64,000 bases of DNA, from NCBI GenBank assembly GCA_027922465.2, contig BQMF02000030.1:1116001-1180000 (forward strand), given 5' to 3'. A model generated the notes under the pieces. The model worked only from the letters and a program-made list of their open reading frames with translations, made no database searches and was not told where the DNA came from. The stretch comes from Turritopsis dohrnii (taxonomy: Eukaryota > Cnidaria > Hydrozoa > Anthoathecata > Oceaniidae). The position numbers and the translations under genes were made by a program. Shown piece after piece: positions 24,901-35,593 of this stretch (its first letter is position 1; each line of letters begins with the position of its first letter).

Positions 24901-27900
24901 GGTATGTCGTTTTTCACACAAATGTATTTTTAGATCAGTTGTCGGATATATGTCATGTAAAACATGTCGGGCCAACGTGATGTAAATTAACTAAATTAAT
25001 GCAGAATAACTGTTCTAAACTTTTTCTGGTCTGAAATGCTTTGTGTTTCAGTTGTCTATTTAAACTGTGGAATCATAATTGTTTTCTATCGTACCAAAAG
25101 TTCTTACCTAGTAATTGATATACATGTTGAACCATAGAAGGGCGTTAAATTTTAGAAAGGTGCTAAATTTTAGAACGCGCAATTTTTAGTTTTCTCTATA
25201 TTTAAAATAGTTTGTTTTTTCGAATAAACTCTCAGGGTTTTTTTTTTCGACTTGACGTCCATGAGTACTTTTTGTTACGATTTGAAGTGAAGGGGTTTCC
25301 GAAATCTCTTAACTCTGCGAAATGATCAGCAGGTAACCAGTTGACATTCGCGAACCAAGTGAATGAGACGTTTGTGTTTCTAACGTGTTTTTGTTGTGCG
25401 ATTACAGGTGAAATCAACTCACAAAAGAACGAGATCAGCGATATAGAGAGAAGTATTCGCGGCATGCAGAACGACATGACCAAACTGAATCTACTCATTC
25501 ACAAGAACCGCGACAAAGAAGAAACGCTTCAGCAAGACAACATTCTGCTGGAGAATGATTTTGTTGCGACTTTAAAGGTAAAACCGCCCTTACCGCCTGC
25601 TTATATTAGTATGTTAAGGTCTTCATGTAAGACAGACACGGATGAGGCTATTGTTTGTATCGCCTAATATATAGTAATAAGCAAGTCTTTTCGAGTGTAA
25701 TGTATATCAAGCTTTCTCGTCATTTTATTTATCACGAAATTGTTTGCGCCAATTTTAACACACTGCAGTAGCATATCCGACAATGAAAATGATCTAAAAT
25801 TTGTTTAATTTAAGCAGAAATACCGTAATTTCTCGAAGGAAACCGCCCTCAAATGTAAACCGCCCTCGAACAGTTTGGGTGAATTTTTAGTGAGATCAAC
25901 AAAAGGAAATGATATGTTTTTGTATTTCTAGGACGCCGAGTTAAAATCGATTCAAATGCAGAACTCCATACAAGGACTGAACGAGGAGAAGGAACGGCTT
26001 CTTAACGCTCTCATCGAAGCTGAGTACGGAGAATCTCCATTAAATTGTAGTTTTAAACCTAGCCAATTGATTAGGGAGAACATCATCATTTTTTAAACAT
26101 AAAGGAACGTATAGGCTTACAAGATTGTTAACTGGATGTAATAATCCTCAATGCTCTGAATACGTTAAACGTTAAAACATATCGCTACAAGAGGACTGCC
26201 TATTTTCTATATTCTATATAATGTATTCTGTGGCATTTCTACAGGCGTGGTTGTATCTTTTTGCGTGGTAAAGTTATTTTATGTTTTTATTCGTAGGCGA
26301 CAGATAATGTTGTGGGAGAAAAAAACGCAACTTGCACGCGAGGCGCGTGATGCCGTCGATTCGGATATTGGTCACGGGGAGATACACGCTATGAAGGCGG
26401 AAATTCATCGAATGGAAGTCCGATACGCTCAACTGATGCGACAGCAAGAAAAGATGATTCAAGACATGGAAAAAAGTGTATTTAAAAGGGAATGTATTAT
26501 CGTCCGGTAAGTTTACCAGATATTTTTGTGATGCCTTGTCTCTCCAAACAAAACTAAGGGACTTTCCTACGATTGATAGGTAGTGAATGAGAGCATTTTT
26601 AAAAGAGGATTCTATAAGTTTGTTTCAGTTGAATTTAGAATAATATCCTTACCTAAGTTTTGTAAATTTTGTAAATTCTCCAAACAAAACTAAGGGACGA
26701 TTGATAGGTAGTGCATGAGAGCATTTTGAAAGGACACACTTGGTTTTTGCTAGGACACACTTGGTTTTTGTTAGGGCGCACTTGGGTTTTTTAGGACACA
26801 CTTTGTTTTTATCAGGACAGAACTTGGTCATTGTTAGGACACACACTTGGTTTTTATTAGGACACACTTGGTTTTTATCAGGGCGCACTTGGTCATTGTT
26901 AGGACACACTTGGTTTTTATCAGGGCGCACTTGGTTTTTATCAGGGCGCACTTGGTTAGCACAACAAGGCTGCTCATCGGAAAAAACTTGGTGATATTTT
27001 CCTGATGTACCAATATTCTTGTAATTTTGTTTAGTGGTGATGCACAGGCGAAAATGGAGCGTAAAAAACTCGGTAAACCCAAAGAAAGTAAAGGTTCCTT
27101 CCATAAAAACTTGAGCGAACTGAAGAAAAAAATCAAACATAGTAATACAGAGGCAGCTAAATGCGAAGAAGGTTTGTTATTATCCAATCAAAATTGTGCT
27201 TGCATTGCAATCGTCCTATTAAAATGCTCCTTAGATTTGAATCATCCAATTAAAATTGTGCTATAATTGCAATTGTCCAATTAAAATGCTCCTTAGATTT
27301 GAATCATCCTACTTTAACCTAAACTATTTTCTAGAAATTCAACGTCTACGCGCTGTTCAACAAGATCTCGGTAGCAAGCTGGAAGAGAAGCAATCCAACA
27401 CTCAAAAGTTACAGCAGACGATTGACATGAGTGACAGCGATATTCAAAGGATGCTAGAGTTGAAACAAAAGGTATTCCGACATTAACACTATGAAATTAG
27501 CACCAATCGACAAAGGTACTGTCCGTCGGTCTCCCCTCCCATTGATAGCTGACTTAAAACCACTCAACTGTTCTTTAATGTTTCGGTTTGTTGTTTTTTT
27601 TGTTACTTTTTCTCCGTATTGGCTTAAAGTAAATAATAAGTATACAAGCTGAACCTACTCTACTTTGCGATCGTCTAGTAACAGAGCGTTTCTTGTTTAC
27701 GTCAGTACAAAAAGCTTTTAACTCACAATTTTAATGAATTCAAGGTAGCTTGCTGATAACAATGTGTAATGCGAAATTAATTGTCCTTGATAAAATTTCA
27801 GTAAATAAATAAATAACATGGTTTTTAGAATCTCACTGACATCCTGACAAAGCAACAGCGTGCTAAATATTACACGTCGTTGAAAGCCGGCAAATACGTC

Positions 27901-28101
27901 AAGTTCTGCAAGTCGGCAGCATCTGCCGCCAACGAGTCGCAGAAGCAAAATGAAAAACACCAAGCCTTGTCTACAATCGTTGACCGGTTGAATAGCGAGT
28001 ACCCTGAGATGCAGACAGCATTACGTAATGTTTCGTTGTTGCTAGCCAACACGGAACAATACACTGACCGTAGCTCCAGAGCTGAAGTAGACGTGGCCTA
28101 A
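12960..28101 (+). CDS. CCDC40: CCDC40, axonemal coiled-coil ruler protein (17 exons, complete)
   Basis: CCDC40 with CCDC39 forms the molecular ruler that sets the 96-nm repeat of motile cilia and anchors inner dynein arms and the dynein regulatory complex. Exons: 12960-13116, 17763-18040, 18289-18372, 18451-18670, 20837-20994, 21730-21870, 22101-22204, 22560-22803, 23261-23443, 24006-24251, 24685-24901, 25408-25577, 25932-26023, 26297-26506, 27035-27171, 27335-27471, 27829-28101. All are bounded by AG/GT with matching phases and total 3051 nt (1016 residues; human about 1140). Residues 53-145 are Asp/Glu-rich; the rest is coiled coil. Diagnostic segments are [19 protein letters not shown] (about 354), [17 protein letters not shown] (exon 5) and [18 protein letters not shown] (about 766), recognised from vertebrate CCDC40. 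MADRNS at 12960 was chosen as start; an in-frame ATG at 12894 would add 22 residues. Start choice and exon 1 are the least certain parts. Confidence 0.93.
14062..15505. mobile_element. 1.44 kb inverted-repeat element with AGCGCTA/ATCGC repeats
   Basis: The left end GATATGTGACGATTTGAGGG matches the inverted right end GATATATGTGACGATTCGAG, followed on both sides by GAAAATCACTACAAGCGATA and ATAGCGCT. Subterminal regions on both sides are studded with AGCGCTA and TATCGC. Short open frames (14292-14522, 14421-14690, 14998-15201) look non-coding. No transposase; class unknown. Confidence 0.75.
17462..17612 (+). repeat. Diverged fragment of the HINE-like repeat
   Basis: CTTGTAGAGTTCAAAAACTG, then AAAAATGTATAAGATTATTT, AACCGTCAT and AAAATCTGATGGC follow the same order as the body of the copies at 1126-2096. 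Confidence 0.6.
18840..18876 (-). ncRNA. Decayed type I hammerhead ribozyme of the Penelope-like element
   Basis: Read on the minus strand: GTGATCA, then T, stem GGAGG, loop AAGCA, stem CCTCC, GAAA, GCTTGTAGTG. This follows hammerhead architecture (CUGANGA, stem II, GAAA). The stem and the GAAA are intact, while the first core segment differs at two positions (G for C, C for G). Minimal hammerheads are known in Penelope-like elements. Confidence 0.6.
18885..19155. repeat. Tandem duplication (~135 bp) of the Penelope-like element 3' region
   Basis: AATTTTTTTGTTACAATGTA through ATAATTACAAAGAGAACAGA to TTTTATTCAAAATAATTCAA occurs twice in a row (about 18885-19020 and 19020-19155). The second unit overlaps the last codons and stop of the ORF. 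Confidence 0.9.
19145..20545 (-). pseudogene. Penelope-like reverse transcriptase with GIY-YIG endonuclease, frameshifted
   Basis: The protein copies element RNA and nicks the target. Frame 1 (20545-20263) has [36 protein letters not shown] and the motif A region [17 protein letters not shown] shift of one base near 20310-20325 moves the reading into frame 2 (to 19145), which has [15 protein letters not shown] (motif B), YVDD (residues 51-54 of the lower frame), a basic linker and a GIY-YIG-like domain: [18 protein letters not shown] (259-276), R283 in KVRICEH and E340 in KESLLI. The Cys/His-type insertion between the two halves of the GIY-YIG motif is usual in Penelope-like elements. Catalytic residues survive, but the frameshift and missing N-terminus make this copy inactive. 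Confidence 0.9.
22383..22433. mobile_element. Half copy of the CCCAGTGGGC palindromic MITE
   Basis: Contains AGTAAAAATGCTGTTTGTTC, CACTGACTTTGACAATTTTG and ACCACTGGG, the right half of the family. Confidence 0.55.
22935..23046. mobile_element. Diverged copy of the CCCAGTGGGC palindromic MITE
   Basis: AGGAGTACATGTATATGGAA ... ATTTCAATGAAAATGCTCTC ... TTTTTACAATTTTTTCACTT follows the family layout with an enlarged centre. In CCDC40 intron 8. Confidence 0.5.
24303..24450. mobile_element. pogo/Tigger-like MITE in CCDC40 intron 10
   Basis: Ends ACAGCTTACTCTCCTTATCT and, inverted, TACAGTCGAGTCCCGCTATC. The body has AACATTTACAGTCCGCTATA, matching the copy at 8473-8615. Confidence 0.7.
26727..26960. 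repeat. 21-bp minisatellite in CCDC40 intron 14
   Basis: About eleven copies of AGGACACACTTGGTTTTTAT with variants (GGGCGCAC; GGTCATTGTT). Both strands read through it as 7-residue repeats, which explains the long open frames here. Confidence 0.85.
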
Positions 28102-28885
28102 CGTCACGTGAACTGTTCTCATTTCTCATACTAATTATTATAAATATTTCTGACAAGGCTGTAATTTATGCGATGAGTGTAACCAAATCTAAGCATTCAT
28201 GAATCGACAGCAGTAGTTGAAGTTTTTAAAAAACTATTGAATATAATTTATATAATATATTGTCATGATGTAAAAGGGGTATTATCAGCTTTTTCCCTGC
28301 TTTACTCCCCCGTCTCTACCAAGATTTCTTAAATCCACCTTGATTGTTGGTTAATGTTTGGGTCAGCGAATGAATTGTCGTCCATCACAGTCGAACATCG
28401 TGAAATTAATAACATCTCTTTCTAAAAAGTAGGTTAAACTTCAGAGTTTCAAAAAGAAGTAACGGATGTCACGACGAAAACAGGAAATCATAGCCGAGGA
28501 ACATTTTAATAACATTGAGCGGGAAGCCATTTTAAGCTGGGTGTGACTTATTGTAGATTGAGATTCAAGTTAGTTTTGTAGAAATATTTTCACCATTCTC
28601 CAAACGTCTTATTGTTAATCAACCTTAATTGACGAGGTAATCAAGTTTGACTTTGAGCTCGAGGCTGAATACAAAACCAAGCAGATTGTAAACCAATCAG
28701 ATGATATACACAGGCAGCGTGTATTGACAAGTTGAAAAAGATGGAGTATCTTTATAACATGGCAATCGCGAAGAAAATCACGAGTACTCAGCTTATTACA
28801 TTTGTAAATTGACGCATTGAAACAATTCAACCAAGTATCGTGCTGATACTCAACAGTCTTAAAGTTCAGTTTCGACAGCATCTAG

Positions 28886-29008
28886 CCAGTGGGGCAAATT
28901 TGTTGAATAATCACTAAGAAGGAGTGCATTTCTATAGAAATATACATAATATTTCAATGAAAATGCTCTTCATCGCAGTGACATTTTGACACTTCCACCT
29001 AGTGAACT
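28886..29008. mobile_element. CCCAGTGGGC palindromic MITE copy
   Basis: Near full length: CCAGTGGGGCAAATTTGTTG, AAGGAGTGCATTTCTATAGA, then ATTTCAATGAAAATGCTCTT, CATCGCAGTGAC and CACCTAGTG. The two halves are inverses. Confidence 0.75.
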
Positions 29009-29110
29009 ATACTCACAAGAATGCATCACATAAGAATCGATTCATAATTCTGCAAGTTTTTCCTGTTGGTGAAATGCGTAAATTACCAACAAGTGTTTTC
29101 CTTCCGCCTT

Positions 29111-29864
29111 ACTTTACTTACCGTAATGCTTCGATTAGACGCCCGGGGCGTTTATTAAATTTTTTGAATTTTTAGGGGGCGTTTAAAAGAGGGGGGCGTC
29201 TATTGAATTTTCTGAAACTCTTCTTTTTCATAAATATAAATTGTGTAATCATGTCTACAAAGAAGTGTGGGATGCTACGATTGGAGAAATACTTGAAGCT
29301 GCTCCAGATAAGCGAGAGGAAGCAAGAGAGTATGATAAATATGCTGTTGGCATGTACAAAAAAAATCTTCTCGTTGGACACATCCCCATAGAAATTTCAA
29401 GTTTATGCTTCCATTTTATTAATCAAGATCTCGAGAACAAGATAAAAGCAGTAATAACTGGCAAACGTCAACGGGAAATCGGACTTGTTGTTCCTGCAAA
29501 ACTTATCTTTACGACGAAAAATAAACGTTATTCTGAAGTTTTAGAAAAGGAACTTTTGAAAAGAAAGACAAAATTTCCAACTGTTAGTTTAAAATTTAAA
29601 AAGAAAAGCGTCTGTCGCAAATTTCCATATTTTTATACAAAATGAAAACATTGAAGCTAAAACAATGCAATGTAGTAGTTCTACATGCCTTAATTAGTGT
29701 GTCTCTAATAAACGCCCCTCTCTAGAGAGGGGCGTCTATTCGAGGGGGGCGTCTAATAGAGGGGGGCGTTTATTTTAAAATCTCCTGAAAAGGGGGGGCG
29801 TGTTTTCGAGGGGGCGTTTAAAAGAAGGGGGGCGTTTAATCGAAGCATTACGGTACTTTACTTA
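29111..29864 (+). mobile_element. MULE-like element with 9-bp target duplication and HIRAN-like ORF
   Basis: The element spans 29120-29855, with ends ACCGTAATGCTTCGATTAGA and (inverted) ACCGTAATGCTTCGATTAAA, flanked by the direct repeat ACTTTACTT at 29111-29119 and 29856-29864. Subterminal GGGGGCGTYTA motifs occur on both sides. A 9-bp duplication is typical of Mutator-like transposons. It sits about 1 kb after the CCDC40 stop. Confidence 0.8.
29241..29645 (+). CDS. HIRAN-like domain protein carried by the MULE-like element
   Basis: The frame, from TTG at 29241 (open further upstream without a clear ATG), encodes about 134 residues: NHVYKEVWDATIGEILEAAP, EYDKYAVGMYKKNLLVGHIP, EISSLCFHFI, IKAVITGKRQREIGLVVPAK, then a Lys-rich tail. 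The order HVYKxVWxxxxGE, D-x-YAV, VGHxPxEIS and VTGxRxxxxGLxVP fits the HIRAN-type fold, a small DNA-end-binding beta-barrel known from HLTF/Rad5, as I remember it from transposon-associated cnidarian ORFs. No start codon context, transposase or introns are seen. It may be cargo of the element or a relic. Confidence 0.6.
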   Translation: MCNHVYKEVWDATIGEILEAAPDKREEAREYDKYAVGMYKKNLLVGHIPIEISSLCFHFINQDLENKIKAVITGKRQREIGLVVPAKLIFTTKNKRYSEVLEKELLKRKTKFPTVSLKFKKKSVCRKFPYFYTK

Positions 29865-30464
29865 CTTTGTGTTTCTTCAAGAGAAACACAAGATATTCAT
29901 CTAATTGTCATGATCACACTGTCAACATCCCAAAGTCATCTAAAACTTTTTACCAACAAAGTTTCATACCTCGCTCCTCTCTCTCTCTCTCTGGAATTCT
30001 TTACCACAGTCTGTTTTTCCTTCTCATTATAATCTTCAACACTTTAAATGCAATGTTCATCGTCACCTTGTACCTCAATACACATTGGTGGTTTTCAACC
30101 TTGTATTGTGCGATTAATTAAAAAAAAACAAAAAAAAACAACAAAAAAACAACTTCCTTTCGCGTTGTTTCTCTCATAAGTAGTGACACTGTCGTTATCA
30201 TGACCTTCGACACGATGTCAAAGTTGGGGAAGGCATACACAATCAGTGACGTAGGAGGACCCACCAAGATAATGTTTTAAATCCCATGTATGTATATTGA
30301 GGATGGGAAATTTTACAGAAAGCAATGATATGTATATATTGCCTTCTGTGTTTCACTTGACTTTTATCTTTTTTATCTTTTTTTGCTTGACTCAAGAAAA
30401 CATTATTTTCCAAAAACGTGGGGGCCCGGTGTCGACGACCCTGGATATAATGGTGTTTCATCAT

Positions 30465-30470
30465 TTTATT
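30465..30470 (-). promoter_or_regulatory. Polyadenylation signal of the EF-hand gene
   Basis: AATAAA on the minus strand about 117 bases past the stop codon. Confidence 0.5.
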
Positions 30471-30586
30471 TGAGATGTGTTTTTGTTTGGACTGACCCAA
30501 GCAGTATGATAGGAAATAAAATGAAACAGAAAAGCAATTCTAAATTCTTATTACACATCATTACCACCAAAGAATTAGACAGACGG

Positions 30587-33078
30587 TCACATATATTCGT
30601 CGTTATATTTCGCCTGTAGTACGTCATCAGGTAGGATTTCTTTTGGGTTGGTGAAGTATTTATACCCGTCGCTTAACTCGTCGTACGTCAAAAATCCGTC
30701 CATGTCGGCGTCAAGAAGCGCAATAATTGTTTTCAATTCTACGCGGATGTGCGGCGTAGCAGTGTTTTCCATAGCAAGTTTTTGAATTTCGTCAGCCGAA
30801 AGAATGTTATCGCCGTTTTTGTCAAATTGTCCAAAATTCCCTTCAGGGTCTCCGTACATGGTTGGATCCTTAGACAATGTCTCTGTGAACTCCTTCTTGG
30901 AAATAATACCATCGTTGTTGTGGTCATAATCTATGAAATAATGTGTTTTTATTTATCATTTCCCAGCGGGCACATATGTTAAAAAATCTCTGCGAAGGAG
31001 TGCATTCCTATAGAAATATACACACAATTTTAATAAAATGCTCTTCGTCGCAGTGACTTTTGACGATTTTGCCCATTGAGTTTCCACAAGAGAGGGTAAA
31101 TATAAAAGGATTGTATCAAGCAAAAGGGTTGCAATAGGCCGTCGAAACCGAGGTAACGGGAGAGTTGGTAGAGAGGTTGTCTACTCCACTAACCTGTATA
31201 TGCATCTACCGGTTTCAAACCAGCTAATTTTTACGGTCAAAACCTTGTTAAATTTGTTTGGGAGGGTGAGGTTTTGGCCAAGTGATGTCTCGTTCTTCCA
31301 AACGCTTTTAACAGAGTTTTCACTGAGAAGTTTGATGGTTTGGAACCGGTAGATGCATACCCTCAACTTACCAATCATTGCGTGATCAAAAGCCATGTCA
31401 TTCATATCAATGTAGTTATCATGCAGAACCAATCTTGGTAGTTCTTTTGTGTCGATAAAACCATCTTTGTCGACGTCAGCATATTTAAATCGAATCTTCT
31501 CTTTCTTCAAACCTTGAGCAAAAGCTTTATAGTCAGTTTTCTCGTTTTTGCTAGAAGTCAAAAAAGAACACGGGTGTATGTCATTTATAATAACGAGGAG
31601 CTTGGAACTAACTTGGATTCAGTCACACCATAGGAATACTAAAATGGTGATCGTTACCTTGGTGACTCCCAATTTTCAACTAATAACAACGAATAATTAT
31701 CGTTAATTACTACGGTAAGCTACTTTGTTACGAAAACTTTTCCGGAATTTCGCGTTAACCGTATATGGAAAAGGCAAGAAACCCTGGGTACAAGGTTGTC
31801 GGTTTTACATAAAACAAAATTAATCGTGCATGAGAGTCTTTTTCTGTGCTTCGTTCGTTTTTAGCCATTCACTTGGCCACTAGGTAAAATGTCTCTTAAT
31901 TGAAAGACAGATATCAATCTTAATCGCGATGTTTCATTTGTTGAAAAATCTCTGCGAGGGAGTGCATTTCTATAAAAATATACACACAATTTTAATAAAA
32001 AAGCTCTTTTTTGCAGTGCCTTTTTAAGGATTGTGCCCACTGTGCCCACTGATTGTGCCCACTGTGTTTCCTCAAGAGAGCGTAAATACAAAAAGATTGT
32101 AGTATTAAACAAAGGGGCGCAATAGGACGTTTCAACGGCCAATCAGAGGTGAAGTCAACTTTTTTTAGGGTTCATACCTCAGTACTTTCTTCTGCTCAGC
32201 CTCGTATTCATCCCAGGAGATTTTCTTATCTTTGTCTTTGTCCATGTCCATGATGTCAAACACCGACAGATCGATTTTTGACGCGTCTTCTTCTATGAGT
32301 TTTGACGCCCATGTGTATAACTCGTCAAATGTGATACGTTTGTTTTTGTCGGCGTCAATATTTGGAATGATCTTTTTAAAATCGTTTTTCGCTTCGCGCT
32401 CCGAGAGGCCCTCAAATTGTTGGTAAAAGGAAGCTATGATGATAAACAATATTTTTAATTCTTATGCCACCTCGAACGCAGGATTTCATCTGAAAGAATT
32501 TGTAGTTGATGATGTTGAAGTCTGTGCTTGAAGTTGTATCTACTGGTTTATTGTTGTAATAACAGTTTAAGAGTTTTAGATTCAAAATCAAAAATTGTAA
32601 CAAAAATATTACCCATGATTCCAGAAAGATACATAGTGCCTTCGTCCTCGGATCCACCTCCACCTGCTCCACATTGGCCCTGGTTACCACCGGCGTCGCT
32701 GTCTTGACTACCACCAGGACTTCCACACTGTCCTGCAGGTTCATCTTCGTAAGAGCCACCACCTCCACACCCTCCACTAGGTATACCGACCCCAACCATG
32801 TCAAGAAAGGTTTCCTTTTCACAGCTGTTTTCAGTAGCCGCCATCCCCGTGTACTCCACATCACCGCCACACTTCCCTTCTGTTGCAGCCCCACCACATT
32901 GACCTTCTGTTGCAGCCCCACCACATTGACCTTCTGATACAGCTCCACCACATTGACCTTCTGATACAGCTCCACCACATTGACCCTCGGCCGGGGGTGG
33001 ACCTCCACACTGGCCTTGGGCATGAATAGAACATAAGGCGAATGAAACAATGATTCCAACTAAAAACTGGAAATTCAT
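30587..33078 (-). CDS. Secreted six-EF-hand protein (CREC-like) with GQCGG-repeat N-terminus
   Basis: Four exons: 33078-32613, 32433-32178, 31550-31372, 30930-30587; phases fit and give 414 residues. Residues 1-20 are a signal peptide (MNFQFLVGIIVSFALCSIHA). Residues 21-80 carry six G[QK]CGG units spaced mostly by nine residues, followed by a Gly/Cys/acidic segment. The C-terminal half has six canonical EF-hand loops: 182-193 (DADKNKRITFDE), 220-231, 266-277 (DVDKDGFIDTKE), 303-314, 337-348 and 374-385 (DADMDGFLTYDE). Secretion plus six EF-hands matches the CREC family (calumenin, reticulocalbin), but it ends in NDEYM, without an HDEL-type retention signal, so secretion beyond the ER is likely. 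The Cys-repeat N-terminus is not usual for CREC proteins. A polyadenylation signal (AATAAA on minus) lies at 30465-30470. Confidence 0.88.
30962..31081. mobile_element. CCCAGTGGGC palindromic MITE copy in EF-hand gene intron 3
   Basis: CCCAGCGGGCACATATGTTA, CTGCGAAGGAGTGCATTCCT and, on the other arm, ATGCTCTTCGTCGCAGTGAC, GATTTTGCCCATTGAG. The clearest complete copy. Confidence 0.85.
31196..31362. repeat. Inverted repeat in EF-hand gene intron 3
   Basis: TATGCATCTACCGGTTTCAA at about 31198 is the inverse of TTGGAACCGGTAGATGCATA at about 31340. The left part of this stretch (GAGAGTTGGTAGAGAGG ... CGGTTTCAAACC) is weakly tRNA-like. Confidence 0.6.
31757..31798. repeat. Half copy of the CCAACCTNGNACCCAGGGT palindrome family
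   Basis: AAAAGGCAAGAAACCCTGGG followed by TACAAGGTTG, one arm of the palindrome seen complete at 59633-59746. Confidence 0.7.
31938..32070. mobile_element. CCCAGTGGGC palindromic MITE copy in EF-hand gene intron 2
   Basis: CTCTGCGAGGGAGTGCATTT ... AAAGCTCTTTTTTGCAGTGC, then GTGCCCACT repeated three times, an expansion of the terminal motif. Confidence 0.75.
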
Positions 33079-35590
33079 TTTTTTGAATAATCACTAAAAA
33101 TAACAAAAATTGGCTTAACAAGTGAATATTTAACGCATCTTAAGACATATTGCTTTTCTTATCTGACATTTGAACTTATCTCAATGTAGATCACTTTACG
33201 TGAACATCTGCTACATGAAGTTGACGTGAACGCATTAGCCTAAGGAGCCATTGCGAATTGTGATTGTTCTGAAAAAGCCAATGATTCCAGACATATCCAG
33301 ACCTAGTTTCCGTTTCACTGTGGTGTCGTTTCTCTTGGTGAACGACAAAAACGTCACTCATAATCATCTTGAAAGCAAGGTTTTATAGCCAAATTCGTAC
33401 AATTGATGAGTTAGTTACACGAAAAAAATTAAAACATTATGAGACCTAAATTGGTTCAACAAATACCTCAGAGAATTAAAATACTTCCTTGTATCAAGAA
33501 AAACACCATTACTTTGCATTATTACATCATTACTGACTGCACACTGGCCTTCGGGGAAGTTAGACCAACGCTATACGTATCTCTTGTTGCAAGTCGAAGG
33601 GCAGAATAGCCAAACATTACGGGTGGAAGCCTAGGGACTTATGAATAGGAATATAATTTCGTGTAAAGAAAACAGGAGTTACATGAATTTAGATGCTCAT
33701 ACACGATATTCTTAAGAATATTCCAAGTAGACATTCCTACAATGCATATGCAGTTTCGTAAAACAAAGCATGATTTTTATGACATTGGCTAATTGCTACG
33801 ATCTACTAAAACGGAAGATTAAAGCATTGTTTTTCATTTGCCGAGTGATTTTGCGTATTTACCAAGAGAACTTTTTAACACAAATTAATATTCTTCATCT
33901 CAATGGAAACAAGCCCTTAACAGAATCGTTTGTTTATTTAACAAGGTATGGTAGAAAGTCTCTTATTTTCGTTTGAACAAACGAGGTATTAAGCGATATT
34001 ATGCTTGCTTAACCCAGACAGAAATAAGAAAGTTTTGACTGCAAACTTTAATGGTTGCACACTTCTTTGTTCATTTGCTAACTTTTTATTAACTTGTTTC
34101 TTTATTAACAAAACATAGCTATTTCAAAATACAACATGCTGTTATACTTGTGAGTCTTGTGGCTTGAAAAGGTAAATGAAAAAACGAAAGTAATAAAATA
34201 CATATATACAGACACATAATACTGAAAAGAAATAAATTTTACATGGAAGACTAGTTAGAAAATGAAATATGGAATTGATATTAATTATTACTGACCGAGC
34301 TAGCATTGTAGTGTTCGTTACAATTAAATTGCTTCGTGTTTGATTCTCGCAGTTGTGAACAATAAAATGAAAGAGTATGAAAGATATGCAACAATTTCTA
34401 ATGTTTGTCGGTTATTAGGTATAACTTGTTTTATTGGGCACTTCCCAACCGGCAGATTTGTTAAAAAAACCTCTGGGAAGGAGTGCATTTCTTTATAAAT
34501 ATACACACAATTTCAATAAAGATTCTCTCCGTCACAGTGACTTTTTGGTGATTTTGCCGACTGGGTTATGACTTAACTTGTGGAAAGTTGTGAATACCGC
34601 AAAGATGTAAATTTTTACTAGACCCAAAATCAAACACAGATAACATCAAAATTTATTATTTTTACATAATTTATTATTTTACATTTTCCTGAAATTTACA
34701 AGCCCGAAATTACCTCACTTTGAAATAGATTTGAACAAGGAATCATTTGTTTAAGCTCACCAAAACAACATTAAGAAATCTATCACCAAAAATAGACAGT
34801 TCATATTCTTTACGTTTATTCCGGACAATATGACCACAGCTTGTTCTTGTCGAAAACAACATCCCTTATCAAAAGAACGTGAAGACAAAACTAATTGAAC
34901 CAAAATATTTTTTTACCATAAACAACGCATAATCCATTTTATAAATAAAAATAAAGCGCTCACACATCCGCATGTAATTTTGTATGTCTTAAGAATAGTA
35001 TTACAGAAAGTTGGAAATTGTTGCTGTTAATTGTTAAATCTATTAGTAAGCAATTAAAGTAAGCAGTTTCGAAATTAACAATGATCGATAATGATGATGG
35101 TTGATAGATTTCACGTTGCTTCAGGTTTTGAATAATTTATCATTTTGACACAAGGGCCTATCTTTACTATACAGTCATAATTAAATCATAACTACTTATA
35201 AAATTAGTATAATTTTGTTATTTTAGAATAGTCGTGATATAGACTAGGCTTAATAAAGGAGACGTGGCATTTGTTTTTTAGGTTAATACACGTATATCTT
35301 AGCGCCAATATTTTGTTAAACTATACCGCCCCGTGGCGTCGATGTGTTGTTTTGTTACCAGCTTGATTATAAGTTCTGTTCAACAATAAATCGCAAAGGT
35401 CTGGTTTGTGTAAACTATCAAATTATCAGATGAAAACGAGACAGTTGGGAAAAATTCGACGAATTTTAAATTCTGGAAAGATCATTTTGAACAAGCGAGA
35501 AAGCAAGAGAAAGGTATTGCGGGCGACCATGCACAAAACATTCTCAATTTTCTGGTGTATTCAAGTTTCTGTATTCGTAGCTGCTGTTGT
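33079..35590. other. Intergenic, 2.5 kb
   Basis: Upstream side of the EF-hand gene. Apart from a MITE at 34444-34565 I see no gene, only AT-rich sequence with short open frames (33770-33976, 35406-35639). Confidence 0.5.
34444..34565. mobile_element. CCCAGTGGGC palindromic MITE copy
   Basis: CCCAACCGGCAGATTTGTTA, GGGAAGGAGTGCATTTCTTT, then CACAGTGACTTTTTGGTGAT and TTTGCCGACTGGG. Confidence 0.8.
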
Positions 35591-35593
35591 ATG

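Noticed and set aside
26649..27187. Long minus-strand ORFs with NQVRPDK repeats
   Set aside because: Produced by the 21-bp minisatellite on the antisense strand of CCDC40.
31150..31240. tRNA gene
   Set aside because: Only weak A- and B-box resemblance; no cloverleaf could be formed and an inverted repeat explains part of it.
32412..33059. 215-codon ORF overlapping the EF-hand gene exon 1
   Set aside because: It is the +1 frame of the GQCGG repeats and lacks splice and signal features; the repeat makes both frames open.
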